Of a stretch of DNA of 64,000 nucleotides, positions 26,946 through 37,777 are shown piece by piece (the first letter of the stretch is position 1; each line of letters starts with the position of its first letter). The notes beneath the pieces were generated by a model. It was given only the letters and a program-made list of their open reading frames with translations. It was not told the DNA's origin and made no database searches. Where the stretch lies: the NCBI GenBank assembly GCA_023382975.1, contig JAHDXO010000025.1, positions 62,001 to 126,000 on the forward strand, given 5' to 3'. This DNA is from Pirellulaceae bacterium (GTDB lineage Bacteria; Planctomycetota; Planctomycetia; Pirellulales; Pirellulaceae). The translations under genes were made by a program, and so were the position numbers.

Positions 26946-29153
26946 ATGAAATTGAAAATTGGATTTGGCGAAGGCGGCATCAAGGGTTTCTTCGTGCGCC
27001 ATGTCGAGAAATTGATTTTTGGCGTCGTGATCCTGCTGGTGGTGTCGTTCGTCTACTCCAGCGCGACCCAGGAAGGCATCTCGATGAGCGAGACGCCGGA
27101 GAAGCTGAAATCCGAGGCGCAACTGGCCCGCGGCCACATCACGGAAAACTCGTGGCGCGCCTTGGAACCCGAACGCGTGAAGAAGGTAGGGAACTATCCC
27201 GCGCGAGCCGAAGAAATCCGCACGCCCATCCGCGACGACCAGTACGCGCCTGACCGCCCCTTGCTGCAACGAGACGTGATCCCTCCCCACCAGAAACGCC
27301 GCGATCCGGAACTGTTCCCACCGGTCAAAGTCGAAGCGACGGGAGGGGTGTTCAGCGTGGCTTGGCGACTGACCAAGCCCGATGACGCCTACGCCAGCGA
27401 CAAGGATGCGGTTGCCGCGCCGGTCGAGGCACCGAAGCCCAAGAAGCCGAAGAAAGACCGTCGTCGCCAGATGTATGGCGAAGAAGGCTACGACATGTAC
27501 AGTTCGGAAGAGATGATGGGCTCGACCGGTTCCGAATCCTACATGTCGGAAGGTTCGGGCGAGGGGATGTACGGCAGCACGACCACAGTCGGAGCGAGGA
27601 AGGTAAGCAATTTCTTCCTCGAACACTACGTCAAGGGATTTCCCGGTCGTATGGCCGCGGGCGGTGCCCTGCGCGGGATGGTCGTGCCGAGAAGCTTCGG
27701 AGTAGTGGCGGTGACAGCACTGGTTCCGTACGAGCGTCAGTGGGATGAATACGAGCGGGCCTTGGCGGAAGCGCAGGGCTACAGTCCCGCCGCGGATGTG
27801 CCCCGGTACCTGTACTACATGGCCGAACGGGCCGAGGTTACCGACGACCCCGATGCGCCGTTGACCTGGAAACCCGTTTCGAACACGAAATTTGCCCTGC
27901 AGCAGGCCATGCAGTTCGGCGGTTTCCCCAAAGAAGTCGCCGATCCGAACTACGTGATGCCGAATATCCTGACCATGCCCATTCCGCCGGTCCTCTTGAA
28001 GCCCTACGAGAGCATGGCCTTGCACAGTGAAGTGCCCAAACTCGAATTACGGCCGACGACCCTGGCCGCGGGGACTCCCGGAACGACGCCGGAACTGGCG
28101 CCGGACGCCACTCCCGGCGAGACTGGCGACTTGTCTCACGGCCTGCCCCAGTTGCCGAAAATGGCGCCCGGCATGGGAACGTCCGGATACGAAGGCTACG
28201 GAGCTACCGGCATGCCGCCCGGCATGGGTGCGAGCGGTTATGGCGAAGAAGGATACGGCATGTACGGATCCGAAAGCAGCATGGAGTATGGAAGCAGCGG
28301 TTACGGTGGAATGCCCGGCCAAGTGCGCCGGCCCGTGGCAAAGCATCTGATGGTTCGGTTCTTCGACTTGACGGCCGAGGTCGGCAAGTCGTACCGCTAT
28401 CGAGTCAGCGTGCTGCTGGAAGACCCGAATCGGCCTCAGAATCCACAGGCCGAACCGAATCGACGGATACTGGAACAGACGGTGGTAGCGCGTTTGACCA
28501 AGATTGAAGCCGAGGATCTGGACTACCAGAAGCGGACCAACACGCCGCGGCGCACCTTCTATGTGCAGACGGGCTGGAGCGAGCCCAGCGCCGTGGTCAA
28601 GCTGCAAGGGAATGACGGGTACTTGGCGGGAGCGGTCACTCCGGGACGCTTCATCAAATTGGCTAAACCGGGTGAGCGGGGGCCGGAGGTGCAAATTACC
28701 GAGACGGCTGGCAAGATGGTGGTTGTCGCCTGGGACCGGCGGCGCGCGGTCGAAGTGCCTGCGGAGCGGGATGTGCGTCGCGGCGCCTTCCTGAACTTCA
28801 CTCAGGACGCTGATGTGATGCATCCGCTGACGACCCAACTGAAGACGATCGCCCAGTTCTCGTTTGCTTCCAACGGACTGGTTCTCGATCTGCGCGGCGG
28901 CGATCCATTGATCGAAGATGTCATCGGCGACGCCAAGTCGGGCGAGCGCAAGAAGTTGGCCACGCCGGGAGAATTCATGGTGGTCGATGCCGCGGGCAAT
29001 CTGGTCGTGTGCAACGAGATCGACGACACGGAAGAGTATCGCCGGCTGATGTTCATTGAAGAGGCTGCTCAAGTTCCCATGAGCAGCGGAATGGGCTACG
29101 AAAGCGGCAGCGACATGAACTACGAGTACGAAGGCGGCTACTTCGGCCCGTAA
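26946..29153 (+). CDS. Single-pass membrane protein with Gly/Met/Tyr-rich linker, type IV pilus-like operon
   Basis: A 735-residue protein with one N-terminal membrane helix (~22-40, 'LIFGVVILLVVSFVYSS') and a long extracytoplasmic part. Residues ~165-210 and ~395-460 are rich in Gly, Tyr, Met, Ser and Glu, resembling the low-complexity stretches of the preceding gene. Between and after them lie beta-rich segments ('MVRFFDLTAEVGKSYRYRVSVLLED', ~475-500). It ends in a Ser/Gly/Met/Tyr tail. It follows the second pilus-like gene by 76 bp with a GGGAGAG-type ribosome binding site, so it probably belongs to the same operon and complex. No known family was recognised; a PilP-like link between inner-membrane ring and secretin is possible. 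Confidence 0.68.
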   Translation: MKLKIGFGEGGIKGFFVRHVEKLIFGVVILLVVSFVYSSATQEGISMSETPEKLKSEAQLARGHITENSWRALEPERVKKVGNYPARAEEIRTPIRDDQYAPDRPLLQRDVIPPHQKRRDPELFPPVKVEATGGVFSVAWRLTKPDDAYASDKDAVAAPVEAPKPKKPKKDRRRQMYGEEGYDMYSSEEMMGSTGSESYMSEGSGEGMYGSTTTVGARKVSNFFLEHYVKGFPGRMAAGGALRGMVVPRSFGVVAVTALVPYERQWDEYERALAEAQGYSPAADVPRYLYYMAERAEVTDDPDAPLTWKPVSNTKFALQQAMQFGGFPKEVADPNYVMPNILTMPIPPVLLKPYESMALHSEVPKLELRPTTLAAGTPGTTPELAPDATPGETGDLSHGLPQLPKMAPGMGTSGYEGYGATGMPPGMGASGYGEEGYGMYGSESSMEYGSSGYGGMPGQVRRPVAKHLMVRFFDLTAEVGKSYRYRVSVLLEDPNRPQNPQAEPNRRILEQTVVARLTKIEAEDLDYQKRTNTPRRTFYVQTGWSEPSAVVKLQGNDGYLAGAVTPGRFIKLAKPGERGPEVQITETAGKMVVVAWDRRRAVEVPAERDVRRGAFLNFTQDADVMHPLTTQLKTIAQFSFASNGLVLDLRGGDPLIEDVIGDAKSGERKKLATPGEFMVVDAAGNLVVCNEIDDTEEYRRLMFIEEAAQVPMSSGMGYESGSDMNYEYEGGYFGP

Positions 29154-29158
29154 GCGTA

Positions 29159-29179
29159 GGACAGACTGCCAGTCTGTCC
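29159..29179 (+). terminator. Palindromic hairpin after the pilus-like operon
   Basis: GGACAGACT at 29159-29167 pairs perfectly with AGTCTGTCC at 29171-29179 around a 3-nt loop, 5 bp after the stop at 29153. No T-run follows. As it lies between converging genes, it may act as a bidirectional attenuator or RNA-end stabiliser. Confidence 0.45.
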
Positions 29180-29251
29180 AGCCCTGTCGCACGCTGCAGC
29201 ATACACTCCAGCCAATTCACGCCGATCCTAGGCAACTCGCAGGAAATAAGT

Positions 29252-29307
29252 TACCGCCTTGGCGGAACGGCGCGAGTCCGGTGACAAAATACCGGAGGGC
29301 TCACGCC
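29252..29307 (+). repeat. Nested inverted repeats, REP-like intergenic element
   Basis: ACCGCC/GGCGG at about 29253-29265 forms a short hairpin. It is followed by a longer imperfect one in which GGCGCGAGTCCGGT (29269-29282) faces ACCGGAGGGCTCACGCC (29291-29307) around GACAAAAT. Structured, GC-rich elements of this form between converging genes resemble dispersed palindromic repeats. Whether it recurs in this genome cannot be seen here. Confidence 0.45.
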
Positions 29308-29352
29308 CTACCGCTACTTGCAAATCCGGTAGATTATCTCCCGCGAGTTGTC

Positions 29353-31350
29353 CTACGCCGACTGACGCAATTGGATGTCGTGCAAACGGCGATACAGGCC
29401 GCAGCGGCCGATCAGCTCGTCGTGCGTTCCCAAATCGATGGCGCGGCCGGATTCCATGACAAGGATGCGGTCGGCCAACTCGAGCGTCGCGAGCCGGTGG
29501 GTGATGATGATCGCCGTGCGGTCGCGGATGAATTCTTCCAGCGCCTGATGGATCAGTTGTTCGCTTTCCAGATCGATCTGGCTGGTCGCCTCGTCCAGGA
29601 TCAGGACCCGCGGGTCGCGCAGGATCGCGCGGGCCAGGGCAATGCGTTGGCGTTGTCCCCCGGACAACTTGCCGCCCCCGGGGCCGACGACCGTGTCGTA
29701 TCCGTGTTCGAGTTTTTCCTCGATGAATCGGTGCGCGTGGGCGCGCCGGGCGGCCTCCACCACTTGCTCGGGCGTCGCTTGCAGCGATCCGTAGCGGATG
29801 TTGTTGAACACCGTGTCATCGAACAACAGCGTCGTCTGGGTCACCATGCCCACGAATTTCCGAAGATCGCGCAGCCGAAATTCGCGCAGGTCGATGTCGT
29901 CCACGCGGATCGATCCGTCGACCGGATCGTAGAATCTCGGCAGCAAACCGACCAACGTCGATTTTCCACAGCCGTTCGGCCCGACGATGCACAGCGTCTC
30001 GCCGGCTTTTACGCTGAAGTCGAGATCCCGCAGCACGGTCTGGCCGTCAACATAGTGAAAATGGACGTGTTGGAAACTCAAACGCAGGTACGATTCCGGC
30101 AATGGTCGCGGAGTGGCCGGATCGGCGATCAGCGGCTGACGGTCCAGAACCGGGAACAATCGATCCGCGGCGGCCACCCCCGCCTGCAACCCGTTGAACA
30201 CGTCGGACAAACGCCGCGCCGGGTCGCTGGCGCCGACCAGCATTCCGTAGAAACACAAAAGGGCGGCGACACTGATCGGTCGATCCGTCATGCGGATGCC
30301 CAGGATGTGCGTTTCCTGGTTGAGGACCAGATAGGCGCCGGCGATCAGCGCCGTGAAGATCATCGCCAAACCCAGGATTTCCGTCGCGGGTTTGGCCAAG
30401 GCGTTGTACAGCGCGATCCGCATGCCTTTGTGCAAGCATTTCTTGGAAACCGAATGGAAACGCAGTCGCTCGTGTTTTTCCATGGTGAACGCCTTGACGG
30501 TCTGCATTCCCTGGAATGCCTCGGACAGCACGCCCATCAACTGGGCGTTCTCCTCCATCGCCCGGCGGTTGGCTCGCTTGATCGACCGGGCCAAGACGCG
30601 GATCAGCAGCGCGGCCAGCGGTGTGAGTAGCAGCGAGAACAACAGCAGTCGCCACGAAATGAACGCGGCCCCGGCCAGGCAGGCCACCGCCTTGAACGGT
30701 TCGAGCATGGCCTTGCCAAACAGGGACCGCAAGCCGACGGTCAGGCACTGCAAGTCCATATTGAAGCGACTCATGAGTGGACCGACCCGCTGTTCGCCGA
30801 ACTCGCTCAAGTCCATTCGCAGCGTGTGGTGGTACAGTTCCTTGCGGACATCGAACGAGACCAATTGGACGAGTCGTTCCAGCAGCATGTGATTGGCGAA
30901 AATGAAACCGTTCTTCGCGGCGGTGGCGATCATCAGTCCGATCACGATCACCACGACGGTCTGGAACGGATCGTTCGGAAATCCGCGGTGGATCGCCGGC
31001 TGCAGCCAGACCAGCCAGCCCAGTGCGGTCTGTTCGGCTGCCTGGCGGTCGCGGAGCGCCGCGATTCGGCCTTGGATGTCGGTCACCTCGGGATCCGCGG
31101 AGCCGGCGAGCGAGGCATTCAGGCGATCGATCTCTTCCGTCAGCTCCTGTGACTTGGCGGTTGCCCCTTCGATCTGGCCGTCCACCCATTGCTGCAGCGT
31201 CCGTCCCTGGAATGCCACCTCGACGATAGGATACAAAGCCCCGATGTTTCCGCCCCAGAACACGGCGACGGCCAGGGCGCTGAGCACCACGCCGATCGTG
31301 GTCATGCGATACTGAAATGCCATCCCCAGCACGCGTCGGAAATTCTTCAT
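29353..31350 (-). CDS. ABC transporter, fused permease and ATPase (MsbA-like exporter)
   Basis: A 665-residue half-transporter that should work as a homodimer exporting a lipid, glycolipid or peptide. The first ~400 residues contain about six membrane helices, with an unusually long extracytoplasmic loop after the first (~45-130, coiled, 'AKSQELTEEIDRLNASL'). The ATPase domain (~430-660) has Walker A 'GPNGCGKSTL', signature 'LSGGQRQRIALARAI', Walker B 'VLILDEAT' and 'ITHRLATL'. ATG 31350 follows the sequence end of the membrane leader and is preferred to the upstream start at 31449. The gene lies downstream of GDP-sugar genes on the same strand, so a glycan or glycolipid cargo is possible. 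Confidence 0.9.
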   Translation of the reverse strand: MKNFRRVLGMAFQYRMTTIGVVLSALAVAVFWGGNIGALYPIVEVAFQGRTLQQWVDGQIEGATAKSQELTEEIDRLNASLAGSADPEVTDIQGRIAALRDRQAAEQTALGWLVWLQPAIHRGFPNDPFQTVVVIVIGLMIATAAKNGFIFANHMLLERLVQLVSFDVRKELYHHTLRMDLSEFGEQRVGPLMSRFNMDLQCLTVGLRSLFGKAMLEPFKAVACLAGAAFISWRLLLFSLLLTPLAALLIRVLARSIKRANRRAMEENAQLMGVLSEAFQGMQTVKAFTMEKHERLRFHSVSKKCLHKGMRIALYNALAKPATEILGLAMIFTALIAGAYLVLNQETHILGIRMTDRPISVAALLCFYGMLVGASDPARRLSDVFNGLQAGVAAADRLFPVLDRQPLIADPATPRPLPESYLRLSFQHVHFHYVDGQTVLRDLDFSVKAGETLCIVGPNGCGKSTLVGLLPRFYDPVDGSIRVDDIDLREFRLRDLRKFVGMVTQTTLLFDDTVFNNIRYGSLQATPEQVVEAARRAHAHRFIEEKLEHGYDTVVGPGGGKLSGGQRQRIALARAILRDPRVLILDEATSQIDLESEQLIHQALEEFIRDRTAIIITHRLATLELADRILVMESGRAIDLGTHDELIGRCGLYRRLHDIQLRQSA

Positions 31351-31458
31351 CGTCGTTTCCTGCAACCCGGTTCGAAAATGGTTGCCGGATGATAGCAGGA
31401 TCGACCCGGGGCACCTAGAGAAATTCCACGGCGGGGATGCTAGCACCACGGTCCCCGC

Positions 31459-32406
31459 TCAACTCGATCCGAGCGTACGCCGCCAGTAATCCAGCGAGTC
31501 GCGCAGCGTTTGCTCCAGCGGGATCTCCGGTTGCCAGGCGGTCGCTGCCCGCAGTCGGGCGATGTCCGCGATCGCTTCCCGACGAAGTCCCGGCGACGTT
31601 TCGACCGTGTCGCGATGGCAGCCGGCCAATTCGTACATCCGTTGGTAGATGTCGCCGCTGCGGAGGGCGTTGCCGCTGCCGACATTGTAAACTGCCCCGC
31701 TGCGGCCCTGCTCGGCGACCAACCGGTACGCCCGAACCACGTCCCGCACGTCGGTCATGTCCAGATAACTGTCCAGGTTCACCACTCGAATCGGGCCATT
31801 GTCGGGCCCGCTCATCTGAATCGCCCATTCTGCCAGCATCAGACGGGCGTTCTGCCGCGGACCGGCGTGCTTGAAAGATCGAACAATCACCGCATCCAAT
31901 CCGGTCGGGCCGCATTGTTCCTGGACGATCTGTTCGGCAGCCAGCTTCGTCTTGCCGTAAGCGGTCACCGGTCCCAGCGGCGAGTCTTCGCCTCGTCGCG
32001 TCTCATCCCCCGTCACCGGCGCGTACACATGACCGCTGCTGACCAGAACCAACCGCGGCGGCTTCGACAAACGCCCGAGCAAACTCACCAGACGACGCGT
32101 GCCGGCGACGTTCAATTCCCAAGCCCCGCGATTCGGCTCCCCTACCCCGCAATCGCCCGGAATGGCTACCGCGGCCAAATGGTACACGACGTCGGGCGTT
32201 AAGCGGTCCAGGACTGGCAGGATCGGCGACTCATCGTCTCGGGACAGATCCCAGGTCACCAGCGGAACCTCGGTCAAAGCGTCTGGCACCGCCGTTCGCC
32301 AACGCCCGTCTTCCGAACAGCCCGCGACGCGATCCCCGCACCGGACCAAATGCTCGGCCAAATGCGATCCGGCAAATCCGGTCATGCCTGTGATGAATGC
32401 GATCAC
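31459..32406 (-). CDS. rmd: NAD(P)-dependent epimerase/reductase, probable GDP-4-dehydro-6-deoxy-D-mannose reductase
   Basis: A 315-residue extended short-chain dehydrogenase. The nucleotide site 'ITGMTGFAGSHLAEHL' (GxxGxxG) and the catalytic triad Ser ('VSSGHVY') and Tyr-x3-Lys ('AYGKTKLA') are intact. It starts 24 bp after a GDP-mannose 4,6-dehydratase gene, and its sequence looks like the reductase that turns GDP-4-keto-6-deoxymannose into GDP-D-rhamnose; a GDP-fucose synthase is less likely, given the sequence style. GTG 32406 has GGGAG 8 bp upstream. The product would feed a rhamnose-containing surface polymer. Confidence 0.75.
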   Translation of the reverse strand: MIAFITGMTGFAGSHLAEHLVRCGDRVAGCSEDGRWRTAVPDALTEVPLVTWDLSRDDESPILPVLDRLTPDVVYHLAAVAIPGDCGVGEPNRGAWELNVAGTRRLVSLLGRLSKPPRLVLVSSGHVYAPVTGDETRRGEDSPLGPVTAYGKTKLAAEQIVQEQCGPTGLDAVIVRSFKHAGPRQNARLMLAEWAIQMSGPDNGPIRVVNLDSYLDMTDVRDVVRAYRLVAEQGRSGAVYNVGSGNALRSGDIYQRMYELAGCHRDTVETSPGLRREAIADIARLRAATAWQPEIPLEQTLRDSLDYWRRTLGSS

Positions 32407-32430
32407 CGTGTCTGCTCCCGGAGGCTTGCC

Positions 32431-33408
<978 letters not shown>

Positions 33409-33476
33409 TCACTTGCGGAAAGAGGGTCGGTAATCCCGAATTGCGTCTTTTTGTCCGTCACTGGCGAAAACTGCCC

Positions 33477-33505
33477 TTGACCCGTTCTCTGCCGATCAGT
33501 ATTTA
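33477..33505 (+). promoter_or_regulatory. Sigma-70-like promoter of the secretin gene
   Basis: TTGACC at 33477-33482 and TATTTA at 33500-33505 are separated by exactly 17 bp and point toward the secretin start at 33687, giving a long leader of about 175 nt. The region is divergent with the GDP-mannose dehydratase gene. Confidence 0.55.
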
Positions 33506-33686
33506 ACTCGCTCTCGTCGAAAACCTCCAGGCCCGTCCAGGGGCACGGAGCGCCCGCGGCGCCGCCAGCGCCTCGAACGCTTGTGCCGCTGTCAACCGGC
33601 TTGGTCCGGAGTGAGTTCCTCACGCCGACGATACGGCACGTAGATTCGGATGGGCTTGCCGGCATGTACACCAACCCGTCCCGGCG

Positions 33687-36600
33687 ATGGATTTGACGGA
33701 TGGTCAGTACGCATCTCGGAGAAGGAGAAGCAAGTTGAGATCGACCGCCTTCCTACTCATTGGCTGTTTAGCCGCATGGCTGACTGTCCCAATTCGTCAG
33801 GGGCTACCGGCGCCTGCGCCGGTCACTGCGAGTTATTCTGCCAGCCTCGCAGCCGTCTCGCAAGCACCGCCCCCAACGGGTTCGCCCGCGGGGGACGAGG
33901 CCCAGCGACTGCTGCGAGCGTCGCGGGAAGCGATGCTGCAAGGCGACTTCGCGCTGGCCGAAACCTACATCGGGCGAGCCGAGCGATTGGACGTCCGGTA
34001 CGACCCCTTGTACGAACGGTTCTTGGATTCGCCCGCCAAAGCGCGGCGGTCACTCCGGGAACTGCAAGCGGGCGCGGCTGCCCAGGCGCCGGGCGCCAAC
34101 GAGGCTCCGCTGGCGATGCTCGGCAGCGATGCCAAGAGCACGGCTCGCAGCTACTTGGACAAAGCCCGATTGGCCTTGCAGCAAGGCGATCTCACCGGAG
34201 CGATCACGTGGCGCCAACGAGCCCTTGCGACGGGTGCCAGCTTTGCCCCAGGCGAGTACTCGCCCGACACGCTGGCCGCGGACCTGCGGCGAGCCGGTGT
34301 GGCTGAAGAACTGTTGGCCGGTCGTTCGGCCCCCAGCGGCCCCGCCCCGACGGTTCGTCCGGAAGACTTTGCCCAGGAAAACCGTGGCGACGCTCTGCTG
34401 CCCCTGGCCGGCGGTGGCTTCGGTCAGCACATCAGCGCATTTCAGTCCGGGTTGGTGACCGATCCCAATTCCTTGGAACGGCCTCGCGAGCTGCTGCCGA
34501 TGGCCCCGAGCGCGGCTCGGCCCGCGGCGCAACCGCCGGAGCAATTCGGCTATATTACCGACGATGAACCCGTAGCGTCGGGCGGTACGCCTCGCCGGCT
34601 GCCCACGGCCGATATCCCCTTGGAGACACGCAAACAGGAAGCCCTCCGCTTGCTCGCGATGTCGCGCGTCGCAATGGATCGGGGAGACCTGCAAAACGCT
34701 TCGATCTTCGTCGAACAGGCGCGAGCCCTGGAAGTGCCGGATCAAGCCTATGGTCCCAACGAGCCTCGCCCCGACCATCTGATGATGGAGATCCAGAGCG
34801 CAATGGCCCGCCGCGGCGCCGCTCCGTCCGCGCCGCATTACTCCGTGACGCAAGCCTACGATCCGGGCGGTGCCTCCCGCGGTCCCTATCCCGTCACGCC
34901 CGGTGTTTACCGCCCGGACGAAGACCGTTCGCGGATGGCGCCTGCCGAGGCCGTGATGCCGGTATCGGCCGGCGAGCCCGGCTCGGCGTCCGTCTCGCCC
35001 GGTGTTCACCTCTATCAACAGGGTCTTGCTGCCCTGGAACGGCAACAGCAGACTGAGGCATTGGCGTTGTTTTCCCGCGCTTGGCAGCACGAGGCCGAAT
35101 TGGATCCACAGACTCGGCAGTCCTTGCGGGACAAGCTGACGTTGTTGCGAGTCGCCACGCCCCGGGAATCCGCTCCGTCCGAGAATCCTCTGGAGCAAAT
35201 CGATTCGCAGCAGCAGTTGCTGCGCCAGAAGCTCAGCCGCGAAGTGTTCCAGGAGCTGAGCGCCACCGAACGGATGCGGACCACCGATCCTCGCGGCGCC
35301 CTGACGCGGCTGCGCGATCTCCGCGCCCGCGTCGAACAGGAAACGCTCGATCTGCCCACTCGCCGTCAGATCTTGGCGCTGGTCGACCAGGGCATCAAGG
35401 AATCCGAACAGTACATCCAGCAACACTTGGCCGACATCGAACTGCGAGAGCGGAACCAGGCCGTCGGCCAGCGGATCGACCGCGAGAGGCAGGACAAACT
35501 GGATCGCCAGAACAAGCTGGCCGAACTAGTCGAGAAGTTCAACGATTTGATCGACGAGCAGCGATACGCCGAGGCCGAAGTGATGGCCAAGCAGGCTCGC
35601 GAACTGGATCCGCACAATGAAGTGGTGCGGGCCATGCAGATGACCAGCAAATTCGCATTCCGGGTCCGCGAACAGGAGTCGATCAAGTCGATGAAGGAGG
35701 CCGGCATGTACGACGCCATGACCAGCGTCGAACTGGCCTCGACTCCGTACGACGACCGCCATCCGCTGCTGTTCGCCGACACGACGAAGTGGCAGCAACT
35801 GTCGCGGACGCGCGGCGAATGGCTCCAGGAACAGCGTTCGCGGCTGACGCCCGCCGAACAGGCGATTCAGAACGCCCTGAAAACCAAAGTCGATGCGAAG
35901 TTCCTCAACCAGCCGCTGTCGGAGGTCGTGGAAACGCTGGGACGCATGGCCGGAGTGAATGTCTACCTCGATCCGCAGGGTCTGCATGCCGAGGGCGTGA
36001 CGACCGACGAGCCGATCTCGATCAATCTGACCGAGCCGATCTCGCTGCGCAGCGCCTTGAACCTGATTCTGGAGCCGTTGCACCTGAGCTACGTGATCCA
36101 GAACGAAGTCTTGCGGATCACCAGCGAGCAGACCCGCGACTCGGATACGTTTCCCCGCGTTTACAACGTCGCCGATCTGGTCATCCCGATTCCTAACTTC
36201 GTGCCCAGCTACAATATCGGCTTGCCGGGCGCGTTGCGCGAAGCCATCAATGCGACCGGCCAGACGCGACCGATGGGCGGCTACGAGCCGATGGCTTTGA
36301 CGCTGGCCGCAAACGACAATTCGCCGGCGGCCGCGGCCAACGCCTCGGTGCTGGCCCAGATGGGCTCGGCCGGCATGTTGCCCAACGCCACCTCGCGCAC
36401 TCCCACGCCCTCGGGCCTCGCTCCGGGCAGCATGGGCGGTGCGAGCATGGCCGACTTCGACACGCTGATCGATTTGATCACCAGCACGATCGCGCCGCAG
36501 TCGTGGGACTTGGTCGGCGGACCGGGCTCGATCGAAGGCTTTCCAACCAACTTGAGTCTGGTGGTCAGCCAGACTCAGGAAATCCACGAACAGATCGCCG

Positions 36601-37607
36601 ACCTGTTGGACCAGTTGCGCCGCCTGCAGGACTTGCAGGTGACCATCGAAGTGCGCTTCATCACGCTGAACGACCGGTTCTTCGAGCGGATCGGCATCGA
36701 CTTTGACTTCAACGTTAACGACAACAGCAATCAGATTGCCGGGCAGAATCCGGTGATTCGGGACAACAGCCCGAGCCTGTCGTTCGGCCTGGACCCCACC
36801 GGCCAGCCGACGGTCGATTTCGACTACCAGTTCCGGCAAGGTGGCTTTGGATCGGCCATTCCGCAGTTTGGCGGCTTCGACGCTTCGACCGCGGCCGACT
36901 TCGGATTCGCGATCCTCAGCGATATCGAAGTCTTCTTCCTGCTGCAAGCCGCGCAGGGCGACGACCGGACGAACGTGCTGCAAGCCCCGAAAGTCACGCT
37001 CTTCAACGGCCAGACGGGCTTCGTTTCGGATACGTCCCAGCGGCCGTTCGTGATGAGCGTCATCCCGGTGGTCGGCGACTTTGCCGCCGCTCATCAGCCG
37101 GTGGTGGTGGTGTTGAGCGAAGGTACGTCGCTGAGCGTTCAGGCGGTTGTTTCGCCCGACCGCCGTTTCGTGCGGTTGACGCTGGTGCCGTTCTTCAGTT
37201 CGATCGGCAACGTGGACACGTTCACCTTTACCGGTTCGCGGTCCTCCGATTCCGGCACCAACATTCAGGATCCGGCCAACGAGGGCCAATCGGTCCGGAA
37301 CAACGAACGCAATGTGATCTCGGGTACTACCGTCCAGTTGCCGACGTTCAATTTCACCACGGTCTCGACCACCGTCAGCGTCCCGGATGGCGGGACGGTG
37401 CTGTTGGGCGGGATCAAGCGATTGAGCGAAGGCCGCAACGAACGCGGTGTCCCGATGCTCAGCAAGCTGCCCTACATCAACCGGTTGTTCCGCAACATCG
37501 GGATCGGCCGCGACACGCAGAGCTTGATGATGATGGTCACGCCGCGAATCATCATCCAGGAAGAGGAAGAGTTGCTGCAAACCGGTTACGATAGCTCGCA
37601 GCAATAG
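33687..37607 (+). CDS. pilQ: Type II/IV secretin (PilQ/GspD-like) with long N-terminal periplasmic part
   Basis: A 1306-residue outer-membrane secretin. An N-terminal hydrophobic segment (~19-37, 'AFLLIGCLAAWLTVPI') serves as the export signal. About 650 residues with TPR-like helices ('EAMLQGDFALAETYIGRAERL', 'RVAMDRGDLQNASIFVEQA') and Pro-rich linkers follow. An STN/N0-type domain lies near 730-800 ('LNQPLSEVVETLGRMAGVNVYLDP'). The secretin domain covers ~990-1300, with 'VPDGGTVLLGGIK' and 'GVPMLSKLPYINRLFRNIGIG', the family signature. It should form the pore for a type IV pilus or type II secretion machine and pairs with the PilM operon 4.5 kb upstream. Far longer than usual PilQ because of the N-terminal extension. 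Confidence 0.9.
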   Translation: MDLTDGQYASRRRRSKLRSTAFLLIGCLAAWLTVPIRQGLPAPAPVTASYSASLAAVSQAPPPTGSPAGDEAQRLLRASREAMLQGDFALAETYIGRAERLDVRYDPLYERFLDSPAKARRSLRELQAGAAAQAPGANEAPLAMLGSDAKSTARSYLDKARLALQQGDLTGAITWRQRALATGASFAPGEYSPDTLAADLRRAGVAEELLAGRSAPSGPAPTVRPEDFAQENRGDALLPLAGGGFGQHISAFQSGLVTDPNSLERPRELLPMAPSAARPAAQPPEQFGYITDDEPVASGGTPRRLPTADIPLETRKQEALRLLAMSRVAMDRGDLQNASIFVEQARALEVPDQAYGPNEPRPDHLMMEIQSAMARRGAAPSAPHYSVTQAYDPGGASRGPYPVTPGVYRPDEDRSRMAPAEAVMPVSAGEPGSASVSPGVHLYQQGLAALERQQQTEALALFSRAWQHEAELDPQTRQSLRDKLTLLRVATPRESAPSENPLEQIDSQQQLLRQKLSREVFQELSATERMRTTDPRGALTRLRDLRARVEQETLDLPTRRQILALVDQGIKESEQYIQQHLADIELRERNQAVGQRIDRERQDKLDRQNKLAELVEKFNDLIDEQRYAEAEVMAKQARELDPHNEVVRAMQMTSKFAFRVREQESIKSMKEAGMYDAMTSVELASTPYDDRHPLLFADTTKWQQLSRTRGEWLQEQRSRLTPAEQAIQNALKTKVDAKFLNQPLSEVVETLGRMAGVNVYLDPQGLHAEGVTTDEPISINLTEPISLRSALNLILEPLHLSYVIQNEVLRITSEQTRDSDTFPRVYNVADLVIPIPNFVPSYNIGLPGALREAINATGQTRPMGGYEPMALTLAANDNSPAAAANASVLAQMGSAGMLPNATSRTPTPSGLAPGSMGGASMADFDTLIDLITSTIAPQSWDLVGGPGSIEGFPTNLSLVVSQTQEIHEQIADLLDQLRRLQDLQVTIEVRFITLNDRFFERIGIDFDFNVNDNSNQIAGQNPVIRDNSPSLSFGLDPTGQPTVDFDYQFRQGGFGSAIPQFGGFDASTAADFGFAILSDIEVFFLLQAAQGDDRTNVLQAPKVTLFNGQTGFVSDTSQRPFVMSVIPVVGDFAAAHQPVVVVLSEGTSLSVQAVVSPDRRFVRLTLVPFFSSIGNVDTFTFTGSRSSDSGTNIQDPANEGQSVRNNERNVISGTTVQLPTFNFTTVSTTVSVPDGGTVLLGGIKRLSEGRNERGVPMLSKLPYINRLFRNIGIGRDTQSLMMMVTPRIIIQEEEELLQTGYDSSQQ

Positions 37608-37629
37608 CTCGGACGACCTTTCCCCCTGC

Positions 37630-37677
37630 GACACCGTCCTGTCTTCGGCCCGCGAAGACAGGACGGTGTCTTTTCTT
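37630..37677 (+). terminator. Strong intrinsic terminator after the secretin gene
   Basis: A perfect 17-bp inverted repeat (37630-37646 with 37654-37670) with a 7-nt loop is followed by TTTTCTT. It starts 22 bp after the secretin stop, so it ends that transcript before the WD40 gene. Confidence 0.92.
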
Positions 37678-37777
37678 GAGGGCTTTCCTTCCGCAACAAA
37701 CAGGCACTTGCAAACGCTGCGATTCGCTGTAGGATCAACACCCGCGTGGGTGGCCGTATTCGTCCGGGGGCTCTTCG

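Noticed and set aside
35526-37634. 702-codon open frame on the minus strand
   Set aside because: It is antisense to the secretin gene, with Arg/Asp/Val-rich composition and no recognisable domain.
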